A stretch of DNA of 51,225 bases from Isochrysis galbana (taxonomy: Eukaryota > Haptophyta > Isochrysidales > Isochrysidaceae), in contig CM030932.1 in the NCBI GenBank assembly GCA_018136815.1, forward strand, positions 2,074,009 through 2,125,233, given 5' to 3'. A program made the translations under genes and the position numbers. The first letter of the stretch is position 1. Each line of letters starts with the position of its first letter. The notes beneath the pieces were generated by a model. The model worked only from the letters and a program-made list of their open reading frames with translations. It did not search any database and had not been told where the DNA came from. Below, piece by piece: positions 49,300 to 51,225 of the stretch.

Positions 49300-50365
49300 A
49301 TCCCTGGCCGAACTTGCGCCGCTCCCTCCGTTCTTCCGCCTGTCGCCAGCCTCTCACTCCGCCCGTTTACTAATGTAAACGGGTCGCGGTTATCGGTGAA
49401 TCCCCGGTCCGGGGACTGACGATTTCCGCTCTCCCTTCTTCCACTCTCTCTTCGCCCTCTCCTGCGGCGCGTGCCCATGTCGCGCGCCACGACCTGCTCT
49501 CAGGGGTCCTGAGGGGGCTCCCAGAGGGCCAGCCAGGCAGCTCAGGGGGCAGTAGAGGCTGGGGCTCAGCCCCTGGCCCCTCCTGCCTCTCCCTCGCGTG
49601 CCTCGCCGGTCCTGTGTGCCCCCTGCAGGCCTCTGTCTGCCTGGTGACCAGGAGAGGGGGGGAAGAGTGAGTTGGCTCCGGCCGGAGTTTCGATCCAAAA
49701 CCACCCTTATTTCGATTCGAAATTTCGATGAGGTTGGAGCAAATTTCGAGCTTCGAGGGGTCTAATTTCGGCCTAATTTCGAATCGGAATTTGCTTAAGC
49801 GTCGCCGCGGCGGGCCCCGATGCGTTGCAGCGCGGCCATCCCCGGTCTCGGATGCTGAGTGGAGACCAACCTCTTGCGACGAGCTTGGGGGGTCGGAGGG
49901 ATGCCCTGAGCCCTCAAGGGCGTCATCATGTCATCATCCTCATCCTCATCCTCGTCGTTGTCGGTTTTGCGCTTGCGCTTGGATGCCCGGAAGCGCGCCA
50001 AGGCGCGGCGCGCGGCCCCGGGCGGGCGGGGGGGGGAGCGAGGAGCGGGCTGGGGGGGGCTTATTTCGCTTCGTCAGCGCCATATCGACCTTTAATTTCG
50101 GTAAAAAGTTTTGATTGCGATTGGCCCCCCTTATTTCGAAAAAAAATTCTCGAAACTCTGGCCGGAGCCAAAGAGTGAGTACGAGTGCTGGCCCGAGTGG
50201 GCTTAGGAGTGCGAGTCTCGACCCGCGCCCACTGGGGGTCTGGGTCAGAGTGTTGAGTGCTCAGCCCATGCCAAGAGGCAGGGCGTGAGAGTGACTGACG
50301 GGCCCCCCCGGAGGGAAGTTAGTGCCCGGTGTAGGGGGGCGCAGAGCGCCCCCATCGCCCCCTAT
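49300..50365 (+). repeat. Dispersed repeat family R, copy split by a TIR element
   Basis: Order as at 26925-27600: CGCCTGTCGCCAGCC, CCCGTTTACTAATGTAAACGGG (49360-49381), the CATGTCGCGCGCC block, GGCTGGGGCTCAGCCCCTGG, CACTGGGGGTCTGGGTCAGA and a GGGGGGCGC/GCGCCCCC end near 50340. The 27-kb copy is colinear across 49672-50171, which is absent there, proving that segment is an insertion. Confidence 0.8.
49672..50171. mobile_element. 0.5-kb TIR element with 8-bp target duplication
   Basis: TTGGCTCCGGCCGGAGTTTC at 49672 is mirrored at the right end, with one mismatch in the first 20 bases. AGAGTGAG flanks it at 49664-49671 and 50172-50179 (a further T could extend this to 9 bp). Many ATTTCG motifs lie inside each end. 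A minus frame (49795-50001) reads KRKRKTDNDEDEDEDDDMMT, then PPTPQARRKRLVS, a nuclear-type basic/acidic peptide without an obvious ATG. An 8-bp TSD favours hAT, a 9-bp one MULE. Confidence 0.8.
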
Positions 50366-50389
50366 TTTAACAATAGGTTCTCACGAGAC

Positions 50390-50520
50390 TAGTGGTAAAT
50401 AGAAATATGCAGTTTTTTTGGCCAAAATATGCAGTGCATATATGCAAAATATGCAGAAAAAACACACCAAATATGCAGTAAAATATGCAAAATATGCAAA
50501 AAATATGCGGTGGGCGACCA
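50390..50520. repeat. ATATGCA repeat cluster, possible hAT subterminal region
   Basis: About ten copies of ATATGCA, spaced by a few A or T, lie between 50405 and 50512, after TAGTGGTAAATAGAAATATG at 50391. The cluster is 220 bp past the stop of the hAT transposase on its strand, where subterminal binding repeats of an autonomous hAT element are expected. TAGTGGTAAATAG would be a candidate TIR. Confidence 0.5.
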
Positions 50521-50739
50521 CGAGCGGCGGCGGCGCGGCGGCGCCCACATAGCTTATAGCTTATTTGCGTAGAACAAGAATGACCAAGAGCAACTATATA
50601 GGCCCCCATCCTCCCTGTCTAGCTCCCTACCTAGCCCATACCCACACCATAACCCACTAACCCACACACATAAATGCTTAATTAGTTTGCCATAAGCAAT
50701 TGTTCATTGTTCAACAACGACATTTTAGATTGAGAAGTA

Positions 50740-51225
50740 TCACTCTCCCCGCTCGTGCTTGCGCTTATTGCGATTGAACCGCAACATGAGAGACGCAGAC
50801 ACTTGGTCCTGGAGGGAGGTACCTCTCGAGGATGGAAACATGCATGCAAGCAAAGAAAAGACACGCTCACATGAAGCTGAATTGGGACTGAGGCACAAGA
50901 CAATCCTCGCAGCAGCAGCCCATGCCGGGAACTGGCCCTTATGAGATCGCCACCATGCCAACACATGTTTGGTGAATTGAATAACATCTGATTCGTCCAT
51001 GTCGACGTTCCGACAAGCTGCAACATACATAGGTAGTTCATTGAGCAAACTCTGGAGAGAGATGTCCGCCAAAGGGGGAAGGGAGGATAGTTGTTGCACC
51101 CACAGCGCGTCTATCTGTGATTGAGCGCGAGCAACGTACGCGGGATTGAATGCACGCAAGAGACCCGTGATCCGATGTTGGTCTTTGCACCCATAGGGAC
51201 GAGCACAGTTGTCCGTCAGCCGGTC
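50740..51225 (-). CDS. hAT transposase, C-terminal part
   Basis: The minus frame is open from the window edge to a stop at 50740 (161 codons). It ends with the hAT C-terminal dimerisation region: WWRSHKGQFPAWAAAARIVL, CLSPNSASCERVFSLLACMF, and SLQDQVSASLMLRFNRNKRK. P-x-x-S-A-x-x-E-R-x-F-S is diagnostic of the family. The catalytic domain lies beyond the window. Its ends differ from those of the MITE at 1.9 kb, so it is not evidently the source of that element. Confidence 0.9.
   Translation of the reverse strand, partial: DRLTDNCARPYGCKDQHRITGLLRAFNPAYVARAQSQIDALWVQQLSSLPPLADISLQSLLNELPMYVAACRNVDMDESDVIQFTKHVLAWWRSHKGQFPAWAAAARIVLCLSPNSASCERVFSLLACMFPSSRGTSLQDQVSASLMLRFNRNKRKHERGE

Overview
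The window is nuclear DNA of a GC-rich, repeat-laden unicellular eukaryote. Genes have GT-AG introns. Protein types include eIF3a, ribosomal protein eL31, a U1A/U2B''-type snRNP protein, an Hrq1-type helicase, TMEM45 and NIPA-like membrane proteins, and a stand-alone receiver (phospho-relay) domain. C/T-rich leaders, long G or C homopolymers and abundant LINE, copia-like and hAT elements fit a marine microalga. A haptophyte-type alga is my best guess, from overall character only.

Layout. 1-325: 5' end of an asparagine synthetase (minus), then G-rich low complexity. 1.9-2.8 kb: a complete 865-bp hAT-type MITE with a perfect 8-bp target duplication. 3.1-4.7 kb: a three-exon glycosyltransferase. 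5.2-6.7 kb: a foldback element split by a 5'-truncated LINE. 8.2-8.8 kb: receiver-domain protein. 10.9-13.0 kb: tandem repeats and decayed retroelement gag-like sequence. 13.4-14.8 kb: five-exon dCMP deaminase with an N-terminal membrane anchor. 16.6-17.6 kb: NIPA/DMT-like transporter. 18.35 kb: a gene cut by a 100-N assembly gap. 18.7-20.9 kb: LINE endonuclease ORF facing another LINE 5' end. 21.05-21.7 kb: a gene resembling giant-virus hypothetical proteins. 22.4-24.2 kb: an acidic Tudor-like protein and RPL31. 24.7-29.2 kb: scrambled LINE pieces, a minisatellite, a possible small membrane protein and a copia-like 3' end. 29.8-33.5 kb: Hrq1 helicase. 34-38 kb: a repeat graveyard with an LTR/gag fragment and a coiled-coil ORF. 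38.6-39.3 kb: snRNP protein. 39.7-42 kb: dispersed repeats, a LINE fragment and a 0.9-kb foldback element. 42.5-45.8 kb: eIF3a in one exon. 47.6-48.6 kb: TMEM45-like gene whose 3' end runs into a repeat. 49.3-50.4 kb: a dispersed repeat split by a 0.5-kb TIR element. 50.7 kb to the end: 3' part of a hAT transposase.

The host genes are unrelated and do not form a pathway: nucleotide metabolism, translation, splicing, DNA repair, glycosylation and membrane transport. The transposable elements give the window its structure. One LINE family contributes at least eight fragments. Its sense strand ends in oligo(T), the same 3' module is fused to three different internal points, and a conserved hairpin precedes its presumed first ORF. 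Exon structures were worked out by eye from splice-site phase and protein similarity; none is supported by transcripts.
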